A stretch of 64,000 nt of DNA from Paracyclopina nana (taxonomy: Eukaryota; Arthropoda; Copepoda; Cyclopoida; Cyclopettidae), in NCBI GenBank assembly GCA_019096065.1, contig JAGUCH010000004.1, forward strand, positions 3,844,001-3,908,000. The letters run 5' to 3'. Position 1 is the first letter of the stretch. Each line of letters starts with the position of its first letter. This document shows positions 1 through 13,059 of the stretch, piece after piece. The notes beneath the pieces were generated by a model, which did no database searches, was not told the origin of the DNA, and was given only the letters and a program-made list of their open reading frames with translations. The translations under genes were made by a program, and so were the position numbers.

Positions 1-530
1 TTTTGGGAATTTGACTTTGACGCTCATTTTAAGTATGTAAGCCTAAATACAACTCTCATTATATGGATGATTCTTTGTTTCAAAGAATAATGTGCTAAAT
101 GAAAAAAATCCAACAAACTATCAACTCACCCAACTGACAATATTTTGGTGAATATTTTCGGGTATACTGGTAAAAGGCACTTTTTGGGAAAGGCACCGAC
201 ATAAATTGGCACTACTATAAAAGGCACCATACAATATTAGCACTTTAATAAAAGGCACTATATTATATTGGCACCCCTTGTATAATTTACTTGCAGGGCC
301 CTATTTTCTACACTTTGCTACAAGTTGGTTAATAAACTTTGAGTCGACACTGGAATTATTTTTGGGGGCGAACGCGCGAAGCGCGTGAGCCCCCTCATCT
401 CTACCACGAATGGCCACAGATAGAATTTTTAAGGCTAGAGCAGTTGAGAGGAAGTAGGACGCTTGAAAAGAAGAGCGAACATAGAAGTTAAAGTAGCCCA
501 CAGTACACAAAGTAGTGCTTTCACCTTTTT
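1..530. other. non-coding flank, probably intron of the hnRNP U-like gene
   Basis: No convincing coding region is visible here. The first clear exon downstream opens at a splice acceptor near 1109, so the 5' exons of that gene lie either outside the window or in short unrecognised pieces here. Positions about 170-285 carry several imperfect copies of a short motif containing AAAGGCAC or GGCAC, a small degenerate tandem repeat. The rest is AT-rich with no other signal seen. Confidence 0.5.
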
Positions 531-735
531 CTGATCACTTTTCAGACCACTTTTCCTGACCACTTTTTCTGACCACTTTTTTGACCACTTTTTAGTACAC
601 TTTTCAGACCACTTTTTCTGAACACTTTTTCGACCACTTTCTGTGACACTTTTCTGATCACTTTCTCTCTCACTTTTTCTGACCACTTTCCTGAACACTT
701 TTCTCTGACTACTTTCTCTGACCACTTTTTTCACT
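531..735. repeat. degenerate minisatellite, about 13-15 bp unit
   Basis: Roughly fifteen imperfect copies of a unit like CTGACCACTTTTT follow one another. On the minus strand this reads as a lysine-, serine- and arginine-rich open frame, but that is a by-product of the repeat: it has no domain, no splice context and no match in pattern to any neighbour. It lies upstream of the first visible exon of the hnRNP U-like gene, so it is probably intronic. Confidence 0.8.
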
Positions 736-1109
736 TTCGTATTTTGCCGTCGAACTAATTTAAGCTTGATTTCGGGTTTCTATGAAAGTTGTCAATACTT
801 TTAAAAATGACAACTTATTGTTTCTTATCTTAATTTTTAATTTGCCAAGTGCGTTCGCCTCCAATCAGTCCACAATGTGGACGTGTACATCTAGTGAATA
901 TTAATGACAACCAAAAAAATCTGAAAAAGAAACTTCAAATACTTAGAGCTGCTCACAGCAGTGCGAGCGGTTAAAAACACATTTCTGCAAGTTGGGGATA
1001 GCAAAAATCGCTAAAAAAACCACTTGTTACATTAATTAATTATGTTATGATCAATTATAATTGTTAAAAGTAACGGAACTGTTTTGAAATGCCAATCCTA
1101 ATTTTTCAG

Positions 1110-4100
1110 ATAACTCTGACTTGAATCTGAGCATCAACAAGAGCGACCTATGCTCAGCTCAAGCATGGTCACACAATGGGTTTGCATACTTGTGGGCTGG
1201 TGTGCGAGCGACCTATGGAGCCACACGAGGTCGCGTCTGCTACGAGGTGCTGATCACAGGCAACGAAAATGCTGAACACTCTAGGGAAGACGAGAGTGAG
1301 CCATACGTGCTCAGATGTGGCTGGTCAGTGGACTCCTCGTCACTGGCGCTCGGCACCGAGCCTCTGTCCTATGGCTTTGGCGGAACTGGAAAAATCTCCA
1401 CTAATAATAACTACCTTAATTATGGGAGGCGTTTCGGAGTCAACGATGTCATCGGCTGCTTCCTGGATATGACCTGTGAGCCTGCCATAATTGGCTACAG
1501 CCTGAATGGCATCGATCTTGGTCCAGCCTTTCGGGTGTCCCGATCTGAATTGGCCGGTCAGGCCCTTTACCCTCACATCTTGACCAAGAACCAAAACTTC
1601 CTGGTCAACTTTGGCCAACTGCCTGGACCTCTATGCCAGGTCCCGCCACACTTTGCTGCGATTGGTCAACTTGACATTGCAGATGGACTTGTCAGAGCTA
1701 CAAAAGCTCCTGCTCGTAGGGAAGATTGTGAGGTTTTGCAGATGATAGGCCTGCCAGGAGCTGGCAAGTCTTATTGGGCCAATGAGCAAAAAAAGAGGCA
1801 TCTTGAGAAAAAGTACAATATCATGGGCACCAACAGCTTGATCGATCGCATGAAAGTCATGGGCTTGGCGAGGCAAAGGAACTATCAGGAGCGCTGGGAC
1901 CATTTGATTGCGCAATGCACCGAGTGCTTCTCTGAGCTGATCAAGGTTGCCAGCAAGAGGAGGAGAAATTACATCCTGGATCAGACCAATGTCTACCCCA
2001 CAGCAAGAGCGAGGAAGATGAAAGATTTCCTTGGATTCCAATGCAAGAGCATTGTGGTTGTACCTGATGATTTGGAGTTTAAGAACCGCTGTCAAATTAG
2101 AGCCTTGGAAGAGGGCAAGGAAGTGCCCACCGAAGCTTTGCTTGAGATGAAAGCCAACTTTGTCTTGCCTGATGTGGAGGAGACCTACGCAGAAGTGTTC
2201 TATGTGGAGTTGGGCCCGAGGGAGTCTCACAAGTTGGTACAGGAATACAACAGGGAGGCTTTGGTGGCTGGTTGTGAGATGACCAAAAATGTAAAGGATT
2301 TCATCAAGCGGAATGCCATCATCAGAGCTGAGAGAAATTTGATGGAGCCCATGGGAGCTATTTGGCCAGACAATTTAAAAGTCCTCAACAGGGAGCCTGA
2401 GCCAAGCAGGAACATGCTTAGAGAAAAACAGGGGACCAGGTGGCATAGCTCTGACATTGAAGCCAAGGAAAGGGGAAGATCCAGGTCACCCAATAGAATT
2501 TCCATGAGTCCAGTTAGGCAGTCACCTCCTTGGCCAAAGCCTTCATCTTCTGGAACGAGGGATCCAGATCAGGCCTCTAAAGATCCTACATTCGATCAAG
2601 TTCCAATATTGAGTGGCATTCAAGGGGCATCATCTGAACAGAGTATTTGGAACAAAGATCTAGAGGCTCAATCAAGAAGCAACGAAAAACCAAGTCCTTG
2701 GGGTGATCAAGACAGAAGCTGGGCCCACCAGAGTACAAGTAATTTTGGTGGTGATCGTGGAAGAGGCTCGAGACGGGGCTACCCTCTGAATCAGGATAGG
2801 AGACACAACCAGGAAAGAGGCCGCCCTGACGGTGAGCATGGAATGTTGAGCCAGGATAGAAGAAATCCGGTCGATGAACAAAGAATGTTGAGCCAGGATA
2901 CGAGTCATCCTGGTGACGATCTAAGAATGTTGAGTCAGGATAGGAGTTATCCTGGTGGTGATCATAGGATGCTGAATCAGGATAGGAGTCATCCTAGTGG
3001 TGGTCAAAGAGACTGGAATCAGGATACCAGTCATCCTAGTAGTGGTCAAAGAAACTGGAACCAGGACAGGGGCCATCCTGGTGAAGATCAAAGAATGTTG
3101 ATTCAGCATAGAAGTCATCCTGGTGGTGGACAAAGAAGCTGGAACCAGGATAGGAGTCATCCTGGTGAAGATCAAAGAAGCTGGAACCAGGATAGGAGCC
3201 ATCCTAGTGAAGATCAAAGAATCTGGAACCAGGGTGAGGATCAGGAACAAAGTGTGAGCCAAGAAAGAGGTCCAACTGTTGATGCTTTAAGAAGTAGGAA
3301 CCAGGAGAGAGATCAACCAGGTAGGGATCAAAGAAGGGGCTTAACCGAGGAAAGAGGTTACCATGGGGGTGGCCAAAGAAGGTGGAACCAAGATAGTGGT
3401 GACCATGGTTGGAGAGCTTATTCTGGTGGAAGACTGGATAATAAAGAACAAAATTGGAACCAGAGGTCTGACCAAGGAGAAAATTGGAATCAAAGAGAGT
3501 ACACAGAGCCTCAACAGACTCAGGATCGCTTCCAAGGCCCTCATCAAGGCCGTGGTGGCAATTTTGGGCCTAATTCTAATCAAGGCCGCGGAAGAGGCTT
3601 TGACAGGAGGATTATTGGCAATAGGCCTGATAGGTTCAATGATGAAGACCAAGGTCCATTTAATCATGATAGAAGTGGACATGAAGTGCCAAGTTATAAC
3701 CAGTTTCAGCAGGGCCAAGGTGGTTTTGGCAGAGGAAGAGGTCATCCCAGGGAATTCAGAAGGCCAGAACTTCGACCTGAACAAACTGAAGCTTTTGAGC
3801 CTCAAGGAGAATCAAAGAGGGCTCAAACCGGACCTACAGTAGCAACGCAACTTAACGAAAGACCATCCCGTATGTATGGAGAGAGCAGCTTTAATTCAAG
3901 CAGTTCCTTTGACAATCAAAAAGATGATAATGAAAGAAGACCAAAGAGCCAAGAAGCTACTGGATCCTCTCGAGAAGACGTCTCCATGTATCAAAGACGC
4001 GACCAGATTGATTCCCAAAGGAATGCTAGGCCATCAGAAAACGACAGTTACCTTCCTTCAGCATTCAGGAATGACAAATTTGAGCCGGGTCAAAGTTCCT

Positions 4101-4624
4101 CTAAGCCGAGGCAGCTTCCTTTGCCTGTAAGTGCGAACAAGGATCTACAAAATAGCACGACTTTAAAAGAGCCCTCAAAGCTGCAAGGTCCAAGGGCCTT
4201 TGATTTGATCAGGTCTGGTGTGCCAGATCCCCAAGCTCCTCCAAAAAGGCCATATGAGGCCTTGGTACAGAGCTTGACCATGAGTCAAAAGTCAATCCAA
4301 AGTTCGGGTCCCATGGGAACTTCTTTGAAGCAAATGCAGCTACCCAGCAGTACATCAACATCCAGCAAAGATGAACACCACCATCACTACTCTCAATATC
4401 CTGCTCCAAGAGGCTATAACGAAAATCAGCAACAACAGCATCATCATGAGAGGCAACCAGAGCCTCAGACTCCCATGTCACCACCCAACTCGTCGGGCCC
4501 ATTTGGATCAAGTCTTATTCCAAAGCCCTCAGCAAGCGGATCGTCAGGTTCTTCTGCACCAGATTATGCGGCATTATTGAACTACTTAAAGCGCTACCAC
4601 CAACAAATGGGAGGAAATAAGTAA
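1110..4624 (+). CDS. hnRNP U-like SPRY and P-loop RNA-binding protein (5' partial)
   Basis: This is a nuclear RNA-binding protein of the hnRNP U / HNRNPUL family. The visible exon opens directly after the acceptor TTTTTCAG at 1109 and runs about 1,170 codons to a TAA at 4622-4624. The reading frame has no suitable ATG at its 5' end, so upstream exons, which in this family encode SAP and acidic segments, are missing. The first 180 or so residues form a SPRY domain. Next comes the polynucleotide-kinase-like domain with a Walker A motif (GLPGAGKS) and the family sequence ILDQTN. The C-terminal two thirds are Q/R/G-rich and disordered, and include about ten copies of a 14-residue repeat (coding DNA about 2,860-3,240) followed by RGG-like stretches. 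An AATAAA lies at 4664-4669. The family assignment is firm; which paralogue it is cannot be told. Confidence 0.9.
2860..3240 (+). repeat. 42-bp coding tandem repeat in the hnRNP U-like gene
   Basis: Successive 42-nt units encode variants of the 14-residue motif DRSHPGEDQRSWNQ. About nine or ten units are seen, differing mainly by single substitutions. The frame stays open throughout, and the period is a multiple of three, so copy-number changes would leave the protein in frame. Confidence 0.85.
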
Positions 4625-4663
4625 GAACTGACAGCGTATGCGCCATAAGAAAAATTATAAGGT

Positions 4664-4704
4664 AATAAAAGAGAATGTTGCTTTGAAAGAAAAAGGCCTT
4701 TAAT
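4664..4704. terminator. facing poly(A) signals of convergent genes
   Basis: AATAAA at 4664-4669 follows the hnRNP U-like stop codon by 40 nt on the plus strand. On the minus strand ATTAAA (plus-strand TTTAAT, 4699-4704) overlaps the stop codon of the multi-RRM gene. The two stop codons are only 75 nt apart, so the 3' UTRs must be very short or overlap. Confidence 0.5.
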
Positions 4705-7700
4705 CTTTTTTCTTGAACAACTCCTCAATATTGGTGTCACCGTTCTCCTTACCAACCAGCATGAGCATAGCTTTGACGAGTGCATCCGGTCCAAATTTGG
4801 TCTTCACTTGTTGAAGCAAGGCAGCCTGTGTGAGCACTTCCCGATCAACTTTCACTTTGGTACCATCAGGAGCTTCAACCTCCGTGATGATGTTCGGAGC
4901 TGCCTCTGTTTCCTTTGGTGGCAATCTTCCTTCGACCTAAAACGAAAAGAATTAAAATAATAAGCAAGAGTGGGTGAAAGCTTTCTTACTAGAGCTCTAA
5001 ACATTTTCTCATCCATTTGCTTTGAACTTGCAAACTTCCATAGCTCGGCGTCCATTTGAGCGTTCATTTGTATTTTACTGCTTGCTCCCACATATTGAGG
5101 CCTTGCCTTTTCGTCACCGAGCCACACCAAGCTAGCCCTGGCCATTTCATTGGACTCGTCCTTGTCGTAAAGAGTGTGAATCTCAAAGCAAATCTCATCT
5201 AGAGGAGAAAAAAAGTTATAGTCATTGCCCAAGTAGCATTTTTCCTTTTAATATACCGTTAACTTCAAGGATGTATCGGAGATCAGCTTTGCCCATCCAA
5301 TGACCGTATGCGTAGATTTCCTGCCTTTCAGCATAGAAAAATAGGCTTTCCCCAACATCAGCTTCGATAAGAGCCCTCACTGCTGGGCCCTTAGGGCTGT
5401 CTTCCTGTGCAACCTTCAGTGCCTTGACAATCCCTTTGTACACCTGCCCTTGCAACGGTATGTAAGGCCTAGTTACTGGCCTGTGTCCCTTTAGGAGCCT
5501 CTCAAACGTTGACGGCTCCAGCCCATGATCAAACAAGTATTTGTGCAGCTGCATTCGGCCATCCTGATCATATGGATTTGTTAAAATGTCCGGTCCCACC
5601 CATAGCTTGTCGAGTATGTATGAATTATAATCCTTGACCGATATGCAGACTTGCTCATCTATCAAAAAAATCATAATTTCAGGTATTACAAGGACGGTCA
5701 ATGATGATGCTTACTTGATGAAAATATGAAAGACAAGTCTGCCTGACTAAGTTTATAGCCAAATAAGTAGCACTGGTGGGCTTCAAATTCTATCCGTTGA
5801 CCAGCGTATGGACCCGAGTCGATGACAGCAAAGCCTGAGGTGACAAAGTCATTGTTTTCTGGCCTCTTGAAGTGCACAATGCGACCCACGCACACTTTGC
5901 TAGCGTACACGACAGGATCGGTATTCTGTGAAAATAAGCAAGAATAAAGTTAGTAAACACATCACAGATTAGCACCCTACTGAGTAAGTAATTGGAATGG
6001 TTTTTTTCTTCGCTTGAGCAATCAAGTTCAACTACTAATTCTACCTCTGCTCTTAACGAATTGGCTATCGCCGTCCCGCGGTCCACTGTGTTAACCTTAA
6101 CCGACACGCTGACCCAGAAAGCGTGAGTGCCGCTCACATAAGCAGATGTCATATCATCTTGATTCATTATGACATCCACTGAAACGAGGTCACCAACAGC
6201 CAATTCCTCCTCAAGCACCGCATTGCTGCTCAGCCTCACGCCATTGACAAACAGCCTGGATCGGTGAAAGTAGACCTTTTGCCTTTCCAATGACCATTGA
6301 CAAGCCGTTTCTTCTGTGACACGAATAATGCCTCCATAGGGTAGATGAAGCTCCTCAATGCGACCCTTCCATCCCTTATAGCGAGCTTGGCTTTCGGGCG
6401 GCAAAGGATGAGTCAGGGTCATGGATGTTGCCAAGTAGTCCACGCTACTCAAATCACTCTTTTGCGACGACGAAGCCCTTTTGGTGAGAACGGCAAACGG
6501 GTCAGCCTCGGAATGTATGGGCCAAGCCAGAACAGCCTCATAAGTGAGGTTATCGGTGCGTTCGTTGAAAAAGGCCAATGACCTTGCTTTTTCAGCCATA
6601 GGCAGATAGTCCACTGGGTTGGCAATGACTGCCAAAGTATCCCCCACTTCGATATGGGATATCAGCGACTGCACCGTGTCAACTACATCGGGTGTGTAAA
6701 AGTCTTCCTTGGGCAGCAGCACTAGTGTGTTTTCGCCGTTGGCAACGAATGGCTGCAAAATGGCCCAATTGGGCCAAACTTTGATCACTCGAGCTTTCAG
6801 GGTGGGCTGATTGTTTTTCTTGACTAACTCGTCGATTGGCTTGGCACACAGGGTTGGCCATAGAAGAGTGACCTCATAGCTGACAACCTCGTTGGTGAGG
6901 TCGGCCATTTCCTGTTCCTCGGTCGAATTGAGCCTTCTGACGTCCATCATCACTTTGGAGTTCAGTTGAAACACCTCCTTTAATGCCAAAGGCCACTCGA
7001 TGAATTTCTGCTCTTTGGTCAAGTGGCCAAAGTTTTTCTTGCCGTTGATGTACATTCTGCCTGGAATCAGCCTTGCCAGCCGAGGCCTCAGGGCGTCACC
7101 CACTGTGAAGGCCACGAGCACTACCTTATTTGATACTGTATGAATTTTGCCCTCAATAGAGGGGATAAATGCCGCGTCGTGGATGACAAAATCTCGAATG
7201 GGCCCAATGATTAGCTTTGGCTTGGAGCTCTTCTTGACCATAACCGATGAACTAGGAGGAGAAGTAGTTTTCCTCTCGGTCGAAGATGGCTTCTGAGAGA
7301 TTTTTTCTTCTTGAAGGATGAGCTCCTTGTCGTAGTTCCTTAACAAAATGGAGTATGCAGGGTCTTTGTAAAGCTCGTCCTCGGGAGTACCATCGGCAAA
7401 CCTAGCCCTCACTTTCGTGGCTTTGTAGTTCAATCCGTGCGTTTCAGCCACGCAGCGTGCAGCCTTTTTTTCAGTGCTCTCTAATAGGACGTAAACGAAG
7501 CCTTTGTCTTCAACCCAGCCTTTGGCTTTGATTTTCCCATATTGCGATATGACACTTTCCATGTCGGAGAGAAAAGACTTTTTAGCACTTGGCGCTGAAG
7601 TCCAGAGCCATATTTCTCGAGTCTTGACCTTTTTATCGCTGGCCACTTTCTTGATCGACTCCGAGGGCAGAAACGTGTCTGGGACTAGTTGGATGGGATA

Positions 7701-8729
7701 ATTGTCAATTCTGGATGCCAGCTGAGCCTCTTGTGGGCTATTGTCAGGGAATTTGGCTCGCAAGGCGTGCTCTTTGTACTTGCACTTATTCAAATTAGTC
7801 AGACACTCAACTATGGTTTGTTCTGAGCATGCCAGCTTAATGCAGATGGATTCACAGGATGGATCTTGCACCTTCTTTTCATGAACAGTCCCAAAAGCAC
7901 TGGCAATTCGAGCAACATCCTCTATGAAGGATTCTTTATTCAAAATGGAACTCCACGCCCAAATCTCATAAATCTTGCTGTTTTTGCTGTGCTCCACTCT
8001 AATCGAATTATCCATCCAAATGGATGAGTCTAGTGAATTTATGGCATCTTGAGCTACTTCATGGGAGCACTCAATTTGTACGAGAGCGTGATTCTTGTAC
8101 AAGCGAACCTTTTTGATAGGGCCGTACACATCCAATAATTGTTCCAGATCAGAGCTCTCCACTGGATTGACCAAATTATCGATAACAAGCTCTTCAATGC
8201 CTTCTTCGACTATCTCATCCTTTTCATGTCGTGTCTCGTCTGTTTCGTCTTCTTCGTCTGGGGAATCAATATCACTTGCATCTATTTCAATTTTGATGTC
8301 CTCGTATCTCGCTCGTTTGCTTTTGATCACTTCTCGGAGATCATTCGCAGGCTCAGCTGGTCGCTCTTCAATGCGAATCTTGCGTCCCTTCCCAACAGTT
8401 TTGAACGCACACGATCTCGGAGACCGTGACTTCGACCGGTGATGCTCTTTGGAATGAGATCTGGAAGAACGGCGACGACGACGTTCTTCCATGAAGTCGT
8501 CGAGCTCTTTACTTGCTTCAACTTTCAGCCTTTGCCCAAAAAGTCTCACTTGGTCGAGTTTTCGAATGGAAGTCATCGCACAGTCAGGGTCGTCAAAGGT
8601 GACGAAACCATGGTGACTGATGATGGTCACTTCAGTCACACGGCCAAACTTGGCGAAAAGTCGACGCAAATCTTTCGTCTCTGCTTTATTGGAGATGTTG
8701 TCAACAAACACGGGGAAAACGCTTTCCAT
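4700..8729 (-). CDS. large protein with about four RRM-like domains, family not recognised
   Basis: Five exons fit with consistent phases: 8729-6045, 5925-5715, 5658-5257, 5198-4990 and 4936-4700, giving about 1,247 residues. The start ATG at 8729 is followed at once by an RRM (FPVFVDNIS, then HGFVTF as the RNP1-like strand). An RS-rich basic stretch and an acidic linker follow. A second RRM starts near residue 165 (EELVIDNLV). Two more RRM-like units each begin with a similar EIW-W strand (EIWAWSS, then EIWLWTS). The C-terminal 700 residues are rich in beta-type sequence with repeated short barrels (phrases such as GRIVHFKRPENN and GRMYINGKKNFG), ending in a short lysine tail. A role in RNA metabolism is inferred from the RRMs. 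I do not recognise an orthologue. A second possibility is that the C-terminal part contains Tudor/OB-like folds. Confidence 0.8.
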
Positions 8730-9458
8730 TTTGTTAAGTTCGCGAAATCGAGGATGACAATAAGCGTGAATAGTGTTTCGCGGAATTCTTGATATCGTGA
8801 CAAAGAATTTAAGTTGCTTCCATGTTGTTTACCAAAAGCAGCAAAGTTATGCAATGACGTCACAATTAAATTCACGAGGTTCCAGAACTTGAAGTGAAAT
8901 AAAAGCGCCATGAATTTATTTGAACAAATACGAGCATTTTTACAAGTTTACTCTTGCATCAAAATTCCAAAACCCTCCAAATGGTTCCAAAATCAGTTCA
9001 GTTCTGTAGCATTCAACAATTTACTGAAATCTTCAATTGCCAACATTACGGATCACACGTTAAAGTTCGGTAATTGTTGATGAGAAAGTTGCTAAAATGT
9101 TAAGTTGTTAAGTTGAGTTTACCATCTAAAGCGCAAAGATTAGTTGATGCATAATGCGTTCCTATGTACGCATAAATTTGGCTTTTTTTAACATTTCGGT
9201 CTAATTTCACCTATGAAAAATAACACTGCGGACCCCATTCACCGGCCCGAGCAGAAATCATCTTCTAGAGCAGTTTAAACCCAACAGGCGTTACCAGAGC
9301 TACTTACGTTTCCTCTTATTACCGCAGTATTTGGCTTTTTCTGGGAATTGTTGTCCTTTAGTAGTGCCAAATGCAGAGGAACTCTGCAACGAGTGCTCAA
9401 ACGAGGGAAAGAAGATTTGGAGAGCGGGCGAGTGTGTTGAGTTCGAGGGCCACGCACA
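8730..9458. other. divergent intergenic region, multi-RRM gene and G alpha-i
   Basis: This spacer separates two divergently transcribed genes and must hold both promoters. It is AT-rich up to about 9,200 and becomes more GC-rich toward the G alpha-i gene. No ORF here has a domain or splice context. No TATA box was seen for the minus-strand gene. Confidence 0.5.
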
Positions 9459-9465
9459 TATAAAA
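9459..9465 (+). promoter_or_regulatory. TATA box of the G alpha-i gene
   Basis: TATAAAA at 9459-9465 sits 186-192 nt upstream of the G alpha-i ATG in a locally GC-rich stretch. A start site about 30 nt downstream, near 9,490, would give a 5' UTR of about 160 nt. This is a sequence inference only. Confidence 0.5.
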
Positions 9466-9650
9466 TCGAGACGACCGTTGGGTCGCTCAAAAGAAGAAAC
9501 TTGTGAGAAAAATTCGCGACCTTCTGCGATTGTTTACCTTTTAACATCCCAGTGTTCGATCAATTGTCGTCAATCTGCTCGTCGTCGCTGCAGTGGCGGT
9601 GTGAAGCGTCGCCATTTAACGGAAAAAATTCAAACCATAACACAGTAGAA

Positions 9651-11569
9651 ATGGGGTGTGCCGTGAGTGCCCTAGAAAAAGAGGCGGCCGAGAGGAGCAA
9701 GAAAATCGACCAGGAATTGAGACGAGATGGCGAAAAAGCCAAGCTGGAAGTTAAACTTTTGTTGCTGGGTAAGTTTCTGTGCTCCCATTTTCCAAGGTTC
9801 GGTCTCACATTTTCGCATTTAGGCGCCGGTGAAAGTGGCAAGTCAACGATTGTCAAACAGATGAAAATCATCCATGAAACTGGCTATAGCTCTGAAGATT
9901 GCCTACATTATCGGCCTGTGGTTTACTCCAACACTATTCAGGTAATATGCGCGCTGCAGTTTGAAAAAAGTGCTTTCTTCTTCCTTATCAGTTATTAGAG
10001 GTTTGAAATGACAGCCGCGAAAAATGCAACGGTTTCATCGGTATTTTTATTTCTCTCCCAACGTCTTTGTCTTATCAGATTACAATTTTAAAATACGTAC
10101 CTGTCATCATATGGTGGTGTCATTTCCCATATAGTAGTAGCCGTGAAATAACAGCATTGATTATTTTGCCTTTTGGGTGGCTTTGTTGTTTTCCTTGGCG
10201 TTAATGAGTCTTCCCACTATTTTTGGAGGCTTTCATCAGGGTTCACAGCCAAATGAGATGATCAGTAGCAGATCGAGTCAGTCCTGCAGAGTAAACATTT
10301 ATCACTGTTTATAGACACTTCTTCTGACATTCCTCCCAATGATTGAGCAATGGCTTTTTTTTCAGTCCCTAATGGCTATCATCAGTGCCATGTCCAAGTT
10401 GAGGATAGATTTCGCTGACCGCTCGAGGCTGGAGGACGCGAGGCAGTTTTTCGAGATGGTTGGACAATCCAGCGAGGGCGAGATGACCTATGAGATTGGA
10501 CAGCTTATGAAGCGCCTGTGGAACGACCGAGGAGTGCAAAAGTGCTTCACTCGATCGCGAGAATATCAACTAAACGATTCGGCAGCATATTATCTCAACG
10601 AATTGGACCGAATTTCCTCACCCAATTATGTACCTACGCAACAGGTAATGGCTGCAACACTGCATTCAATTGTGCTATTTTTCCACGTTTTCTGTCTGCA
10701 TGAGTCTGTTTCAAATCCGGTTTTGTCCACCACCGCTAGCAGCAGATCATTGCATTGTTTCTGTCGTGTCAAGATACTCTGTCATTTTGTCATGTTTCTT
10801 GAAAGAATTCGAGGCAGCATTGTTAAGCTATCTTGACATTGAAACGATACTCGCGCTATTCCTTTCGATCTTTGATTTTGTGGATTTAAAAGTTTGCTCG
10901 CAATGAAACTTGTTTTCGGTGCAGCCAAGATTTCTGCAATGAATGCATAATTTTTCAGGATGTGCTTCGCACCAGAGTGAAGACAACGGGTATCATCGAG
11001 ACCCAGTTCAGCTACAAAGGTCTTCACTTCAAAATGTTCGACGTGGGTGGCCAAAGATCCGAGAGGAAAAAGTGGATTCACTGTTTTGAGGGCGTCACCG
11101 CCATCATATTCTGCGTAGCCTTGAGTGGTTACGATTTGGTCCTCGCCGAGGACGAGGAGATGAACCGCATGATGGAGTCGATGAAACTGTTCGACTCCAT
11201 TTGTAACAACAAGTGGTTTGTTGAAACCTCCATCATTCTTTTCCTCAACAAGAAGGACCTTTTTGAGCACAAAATCAAGTACAGCCCCTTGTCAATCTGC
11301 TTCCCTGAATACAAAGGTGTGCACAACTTTGCCTTAATCAAATTGTTGCAAAGGGAAAAAACGTAATTCTCATTTCAGGTCCCAACTCGTTCGAGGATGC
11401 GGCAGCATACATCCAAATGAAGTTTGAGAATCTAAACAAGCGCAAAGATGCTAAAGAAGTGTACACACATTTCACGTGTGCAACAGACACCAACAACATC
11501 GCATTTGTCTTTGATGCTATCACGGATATCATCATCAAAAACAACCTCAAAGACTGCGGACTCTTTTAG
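9651..11569 (+). CDS. Galphai: G protein alpha-i subunit
   Basis: This is a heterotrimeric G protein alpha subunit of the Gi class, which inhibits adenylyl cyclase and in insects also acts in spindle orientation. Five exons (9651-9768, 9823-9941, 10366-10644, 10959-11316, 11379-11569) give 354 residues, the usual length. Visible landmarks: N-terminal MGC for myristoylation and palmitoylation; P-loop GAGESGKS; the switch I segment [11 protein letters not shown] with the arginine that is the cholera toxin target in the family; switch [11 protein letters not shown]; the base-specificity motif NKKD; and the TCAT loop. The C-terminus KDCGLF has the cysteine four residues from the end that is the pertussis-toxin site of Gi/o proteins. 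The first intron is only 54 nt. An AATAAA at 11989-11994 could end the transcript. Confidence 0.97.
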
Positions 11570-13059
11570 AACGCTGTTGCCGTCCAACTTAGCAGCATCC
11601 ATTATTATACTAGCGTGTGAGAAGTGTGTGACTGTGTGGAACCGTATATCCGAGCTACCATATTAACGGCCAAATTGTGATGGCTGTCATCATCATTGAA
11701 TGAAATATTTTTCTACCACGACTAGCTTTGATATTTAGCACCCCCGTGTACATTTACACAAATCTTAAGAAATCTGTCCCTCCATGATCGCTCGCACTCA
11801 AAGCTGATGTTCATGTCTTCTTCACGCGTAAGTGTGCATCACGTTACCTTTACCACATATAACACTACCGCTACTTCTTCTGTCGAGTAAAGTTGCATTT
11901 AATTAACATTATCTATACAAATTAGCCAAGAAATATTAGTGATGAAACTGTGTTTTTCTGTACGCGCGAGAGTAAAAAGTGCTTGAGCAATAAATGCTTA
12001 AGAAAAACGTAATTGCTGAATTCCTGCCACCATTTGTGCGACATGACTATTGTTTTAGGCCCTTTTATCCTTTGTAATTCGCGAGCTTCCTCCATTTGCG
12101 GAGGCCGCACTTCGTTCCCAGGGTTATTTACTGGATCACTAATTGCTATTGATTGTTCCACATCGAAAGAAAACGTGGAATTGCGCGTGTAGCGCTTTAG
12201 CTGCTTTGTATTGTGGTTTGCCTGGCTTAGATATTGTAGTCGCAGGGTTTTCGACTAGTTGTTCTGTCCTTCTTCTGCAGGATGGATCAATTATCGTGAC
12301 GGCTCAAATCTTTACTGTAATCACGGTAAGAAGTGTCAATGCTCATATAGATTCAATTCACTATCAGCAGTATTACAGTAAAACTTCATTTCCACGCTCA
12401 ATAATTAGAACCTGATAATATTTTCACTTTCTGACATAAAAAAAAATTTTTAAATTGCTTGTAATTGTAGACCAAAGATATACGTTTTTGTCCAATAGAT
12501 GATAAAATCGGCAGTTAACGATTTTTTATAATGTCACTTGGTTCAGCTGGTGCTTGAAATAATGCCAGTTTGAAAATTAAACTGACTTTAAATAAGCCCG
12601 TGGTTTTTAACGTGCTCTTTTTTTTAGGAAACAAATTATTTGATGTTTGTGAAATATTTATTGAATGATTGTGTTAAATGATATTTTTCATGTAATGCAT
12701 CGAATCAACAAAAAATAGAAAGATCCTTCTTTTCTTTTATTTATGCATATTTTTAAATGCAAGTACTTTAACTTAGGCTCCTTTATAAATTATGCCTGGT
12801 TACAATATCAAATATTTAGCAAAGTATAATTATTCTTGGTTTAACTGATTTGGTTTTTTAAAGACAAAAAAATGTAAAATGTGGTTTTAATGAGATTAGC
12901 GGAATCCTTCATTTTGTATCTTCAAGGAAATTGAATTCACATGATTGCTGCTTTAAAAACGCGCCGCTACAAATATGAACGTCACATTAATAAATCACGC
13001 TTACACCGCACATCATTACATTGCTACTTTACACTTTAGCCACAGAATATTGTTTTACG
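11570..13059. other. 3' UTR of G alpha-i and intergenic DNA
   Basis: The first 420 nt are probably the G alpha-i 3' UTR, ending near the AATAAA at 11989. The remainder is AT-rich single-copy-looking DNA. Short ORFs occur on both strands but have no start context, splice signals or recognisable domains. Confidence 0.5.

Noticed and set aside
435-734. Minus-strand lysine- and serine-rich ORF of 99 codons
   Set aside because: It is the translation of a short tandem repeat, not a gene.
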